Shown here piece by piece: positions 61,323 to 64,000 of a stretch of 64,000 nucleotides of DNA. The translations under genes were made by a program, and so were the position numbers. Below the pieces are notes generated by a model. It did no database searches. It saw only the letters and a list, made by a program, of their open reading frames with translations, and was not told where the DNA came from. The stretch is from Centipeda periodontii DSM 2778. GTDB taxonomy: Bacteria; Bacillota; Negativicutes; Selenomonadales; Selenomonadaceae. Location of the stretch: assembly GCF_000213975.1 (NCBI RefSeq), contig NZ_GL892076.1, forward strand, positions 2,377,255 through 2,441,254, given 5' to 3'. Every line of letters begins with the position of its first letter. Within the stretch, counting starts at the first letter, position 1.

Positions 61323-62348
61323 TCAACAAATCCTGCGGATCCAGCCTTCGGGAGCCTCGATCGTCCCGAGCTGCATGCCGCGCAGGGTATCATAGAGTTT
61401 TTGCAGGACAGGCCCCATATGCTCCATGCCGCTCGGCAGCGCAATCACCTTGTCGCTATGCGTCACGGAACCGACCGGTGAGATCACCGCCGCCGTACCG
61501 CAGAGCCCCGCCTCCGCAAAATCGGAAAGCTCATCAAACGCCACAGGGCGCTCCTCCACCCTCATCCCGAGGATGTGTTCGGCGATATGCACAAGAGAAC
61601 GCCGCGTGATCGAGGGCAGAATGGACGGCGACTTCGGTGTCACAATCGTGCCGTCCTTCGTCACAAACAGGAAATTCGCGCCGCCCGTCTCCTCGATATG
61701 TGTGCGTGTCGCCGCGTCGAGGAACATATTCTCATCGAAGCCCGCCGCATGCGCCGCCATATAGGCATGCAGGCTCATCGCGTAGTTCAGCCCCGCCTTG
61801 ATGTGCCCTGTCCCGTGCGGCGCCGCACGGTCAAAACTGCTCACACAGAGTCGCACGGGCTTCGCGCCGCCCTTAAAATAAGGTCCGACCGGCGTTGCAA
61901 AGAGCCGGAACTGATACGCATCCGCCGGTTTTACCCCGATCACCTCACCTGTCGCGAAAATCAGAGGACGCAGGTAAAGCGACGCATCCGATCCGTACGG
62001 CGGCACATAGTCGCGATTCGCCGTGACCACCGCGTCCACAGCCGCAAGGAAACGTTCCCTCGGGAACGATGGCATCTCAAGATACGCAGCCGAGTGATAC
62101 ATGCGCTCCGCGTTGAGATCAGGACGGAACGTCACAATATGTCCATCCACCGTTTCATACGCCTTCAGTCCTTCAAAGACCTCCTGACAGTAGTGCAGAA
62201 TCCCGGCGCACTCACTGATCGTAACCGTTGCATCGGACGAAAGTCCACCCTCATCCCACGCTCCATTCGCATAGTTCGCCACATAGCGCTGCGGCAGGGA
62301 ACGATATGCAAACCCCAAATTTCCCCAGTCAATATCCGCCTTTGCCAT
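61323..62348 (-). CDS. ilvE: Branched-chain amino acid aminotransferase IlvE
   Basis: IlvE is a PLP enzyme for the last step of leucine, isoleucine and valine synthesis. GTGHIKAGLNYAMSL holds the PLP-binding Lys, HIEETGGANFLFV and GTAAVISPVGSV the cofactor and phosphate contacts. I chose ATG 62348 (GAGG eight bases upstream), about 341 residues, the long class IV form. It has its own strong promoter. Confidence 0.95.
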   Translation of the reverse strand: MAKADIDWGNLGFAYRSLPQRYVANYANGAWDEGGLSSDATVTISECAGILHYCQEVFEGLKAYETVDGHIVTFRPDLNAERMYHSAAYLEMPSFPRERFLAAVDAVVTANRDYVPPYGSDASLYLRPLIFATGEVIGVKPADAYQFRLFATPVGPYFKGGAKPVRLCVSSFDRAAPHGTGHIKAGLNYAMSLHAYMAAHAAGFDENMFLDAATRTHIEETGGANFLFVTKDGTIVTPKSPSILPSITRRSLVHIAEHILGMRVEERPVAFDELSDFAEAGLCGTAAVISPVGSVTHSDKVIALPSGMEHMGPVLQKLYDTLRGMQLGTIEAPEGWIRRIC

Positions 62349-62380
62349 AATATGCGCCTCTTTCAAATAAAATTTCCCCT

Positions 62381-62409
62381 ATCATAGTACCACAGAGGCG
62401 TCTTGTCAA
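62381..62409 (-). promoter_or_regulatory. Promoter of ilvE
   Basis: On the minus strand TTGACA (62404-62409), 17 bases and TATGAT (62381-62386). The -35 contains the TGA stop of nnr, so ilvE is separately transcribed although only ~57 bases away. Confidence 0.9.
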
Positions 62410-63950
62410 CTAAGTTCCTTCAGCGCCTGCGGCAGGAGTTCCAAAATATCGCCGGCAACGAGTCCGTTGCCGCAGTGCTCATACCCGATATCGCCCGCGC
62501 GCCCATGCACATAGACCCCGACAATCGGCGTCATGCCGCTTTCCATCTGCCGCATCAGCCCCACAATCGCACCCGCAAGCACATCTCCCGCGCCCGCCGT
62601 CGCCATGCCCGCATTGCCGCATGTCGTAAAGAATGCATCCCCGTCGGGATAAACGACAATCGTGCATGCGCTCTTCACGACAAAAACCGCTTGATGCGCA
62701 CTCGCCGCCGTGCGTGCCGTACCGAGGAGATCGTTCTCCGCCTCCTCCACAGACTTGCCGAGAAGTCCTGCAAACTCGCCGAGATGCGGCGTCAGGATCG
62801 GTACCTGCGGCAGCTCGCACAGCGCATCGAGATGTCCGCGAAACGCGTAGATCGCATCTGCATCCATCACGAGCGGCGCCTTCACATCCGCCGCAAAAAG
62901 GCGCACAAACTCGCTCGTCTCTGCCGCGCGTCCAATGCCGGGACCGATCAGCACCGCATCCGCATTCCCCGCATGTGCGAGCGCCGCCTCAAGCGCCTTG
63001 CCCCCGCCAAAACATCCCGTCCCCTCATCCGGAATGGGGACAACCATCACCTCGGTCAGCTTTGCCGCAAGTACGGGATAAAGGCGTTCGGGCACAGCAA
63101 GCGTCACAAGACCTGCCCCGACGCGCAGCGCAGCCTCCGCCGCGAGTGCCGCCGCTCCCGTCATACCGAGTGAACCCGCGAGCACGAGGATGCGTCCGCA
63201 CGTCCCCTTGTGCACGTCGCGCGCACGCGCAGGCAGGAGCTTTGCCGCTGCCGCACGCGTGATGAGCGACTGGCGCAGCGTCTCCCCCGCGAGCAACATA
63301 TGCGGGATCCCGATATCGTCGACGAGCAGCTGCCCCGTCGCATTCGCTCCTTGCCCAAGGAGATGCCCGACCTTTGGCAGGCCAAGTGCGAGCGTTCGAT
63401 CCGCACACACGGCAGCTGAGGCAATGCGTCCGGTATCTGCCTCCACCCCACTCGGAATATCGATTGCCAACACGGGTTTACCCGCAGTATTGATCTCCTC
63501 CACAAGGCGCAGGATATTTTTTCTGAGCTCTCCATGTGCACCTGTGCCAAGGATGCCGTCCACAACAGCATCCGCGAAGCGAAGTGAAACGCGCAGACGA
63601 TCCCAGTCACGATCGCTCACGAGGGGACGTATTTCCACGCCCATCGCCCGCAGCGCATCGTGCATGGCACGCGCTGCCTCACCAAGACGTTCTTCCGCAC
63701 CCGTGAAGAAGAGCTTTACCCGTGCCCCCATATTCATCAGATGACGCGCCGCAGCAAAGGCATCCCCGCCGTTGTTGCCGCCGCCCGCAAAGACAGCGAA
63801 GACCTTGTCCGCCGCACCGCCGATCATCGTGGCAGCCTCCTCCGCCGTCCGTCGTCCGGCATTCTCCATCAGAGCAATGGCCGGCAGACCGTAGTCTTTC
63901 ATCACGCACGCATCAATTCGGCGCATATCCTCTGCAAACGACACATTCAT
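62406..63950 (-). CDS. nnr: Bifunctional NAD(P)H-hydrate epimerase / ADP-dependent dehydratase
   Basis: This enzyme repairs hydrated, damaged NAD(P)H. The N-terminal epimerase (about residues 1-210) shows MENAGRRTAEEAATM, AVFAGGGNNGGDAF, VDGILGTGAHGEL and AIDIPSGVEADTG. The C-terminal dehydratase (about 225-514) shows RILVLAGSLGMTGAAALAAEAALR, PILTPHLGEFAGLLG and AGMATAGAGDVLAGAI. ATG 63950 overlaps the acpS stop (ATGA) and has GGAGGG upstream. Confidence 0.96.
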   Translation of the reverse strand: MNVSFAEDMRRIDACVMKDYGLPAIALMENAGRRTAEEAATMIGGAADKVFAVFAGGGNNGGDAFAAARHLMNMGARVKLFFTGAEERLGEAARAMHDALRAMGVEIRPLVSDRDWDRLRVSLRFADAVVDGILGTGAHGELRKNILRLVEEINTAGKPVLAIDIPSGVEADTGRIASAAVCADRTLALGLPKVGHLLGQGANATGQLLVDDIGIPHMLLAGETLRQSLITRAAAAKLLPARARDVHKGTCGRILVLAGSLGMTGAAALAAEAALRVGAGLVTLAVPERLYPVLAAKLTEVMVVPIPDEGTGCFGGGKALEAALAHAGNADAVLIGPGIGRAAETSEFVRLFAADVKAPLVMDADAIYAFRGHLDALCELPQVPILTPHLGEFAGLLGKSVEEAENDLLGTARTAASAHQAVFVVKSACTIVVYPDGDAFFTTCGNAGMATAGAGDVLAGAIVGLMRQMESGMTPIVGVYVHGRAGDIGYEHCGNGLVAGDILELLPQALKELS

Positions 63951-64000
63951 CGCTGACCCTCCAAAACACAATATGCTGTCGCGTAGTCGCGCTCATGACT
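63947..64000 (-). CDS. acpS: 3' end of holo-ACP synthase
   Basis: Only the last 17 codons are in the window: SHERDYATAYCVLEGQR then TGA. SHExxYA is the C-terminal signature of AcpS, which transfers phosphopantetheine to acyl carrier protein. acpS-nnr is a common pairing. The stop overlaps the nnr start by four bases. Confidence 0.75.
   Translation of the reverse strand, partial: SHERDYATAYCVLEGQR

Noticed and set aside
1-64000. CRISPR array, prophage or intact insertion sequence
   Set aside because: No regularly spaced direct repeats, phage genes or transposase-like proteins were seen; only miniature elements without coding capacity.

Overview
The window reads as chromosomal DNA of a flagellated, diderm member of the Firmicutes, most like Selenomonas or a relative in the Negativicutes. 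This is inferred from gene content and order, not from a database search. The pointers are the Firmicutes-type groupings (cdaA-cdaR-glmM, phoH-ybeY-era-recO, prfA-prmC-sua5), a Bacillus/Clostridium-style fla/che operon (fliY, cheC, cheD, flhF, flhG, flbD), GC-rich coding sequence, and frequent GTG/TTG starts with strong AGGAGG sites. All protein genes except one (an M48 protease at 24.7 kb) lie on the minus strand, so transcription runs from right to left.

Layout from left to right. 0-0.6 kb: the 5' part of an AT-rich LRAT-like gene. 0.6-4.8 kb: sua5, prmC, prfA and yqhQ. 4.9-9.8 kb: rpmE, an FMN-binding pyridoxamine-oxidase-like protein, type II NADH dehydrogenase, a MATE exporter and an AMIN-type amidase. 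10.0-17.8 kb: flagellar cluster A (flgB flgC fliE fliF fliG fliH fliI fliJ, a lytic transglycosylase and motE), encoding basal body, MS-ring, switch and export ATPase. 18.0-24.5 kb: a P-loop/Asp23 fusion, a PHP phosphoesterase, ymdB, an unknown gene, a FIST-GGDEF diguanylate cyclase and rny. 24.7-30.1 kb: the M48 protease, a chemoreceptor, an unknown gene, floA, nfeD and a tRNA-Pro. 30.1-50.8 kb: flagellar/chemotaxis cluster B (flbD fliL fliM fliY cheY fliO fliP fliQ fliR flhB flhA flhF flhG, a PilZ protein, cheB cheA cheW cheC cheD, a small membrane protein, sigma-28, fapA, two further genes). 50.9-61.0 kb: a housekeeping run (cdaA cdaR, a FAD protein, glmM, a DMT transporter, a C39-like protein, phoH ybeY era, a DUF502 protein, recO). 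61.3-64 kb: ilvE, nnr and the 3' end of acpS.

How the genes fit together. Clusters A and B look like the two halves of one ancestral fla/che operon, cut where fliK-flgD-flgE would normally lie. No hook, filament, stator or cheR gene is visible here. Both halves begin with a similar leader sequence. Cluster B also carries sigma-70-type promoters before fliL, cheY and flhA. A cyclic-di-GMP synthase and a PilZ protein sit beside the motility genes, and a cyclic-di-AMP synthase with its CdaR partner sits beside glmM.

The most unusual non-coding content is a family of four related elements of 136-161 bp with terminal inverted repeats (GGAATCACTGATAA). Three are flanked by 4-bp A/T-only direct repeats. 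They look like non-autonomous miniature transposons and lie inside operons or directly beside terminators. Other notable points are two genes whose best ribosome binding site points to an AUU start codon, a CheB reduced to its catalytic domain, and a 15-codon upstream reading frame before cheY.
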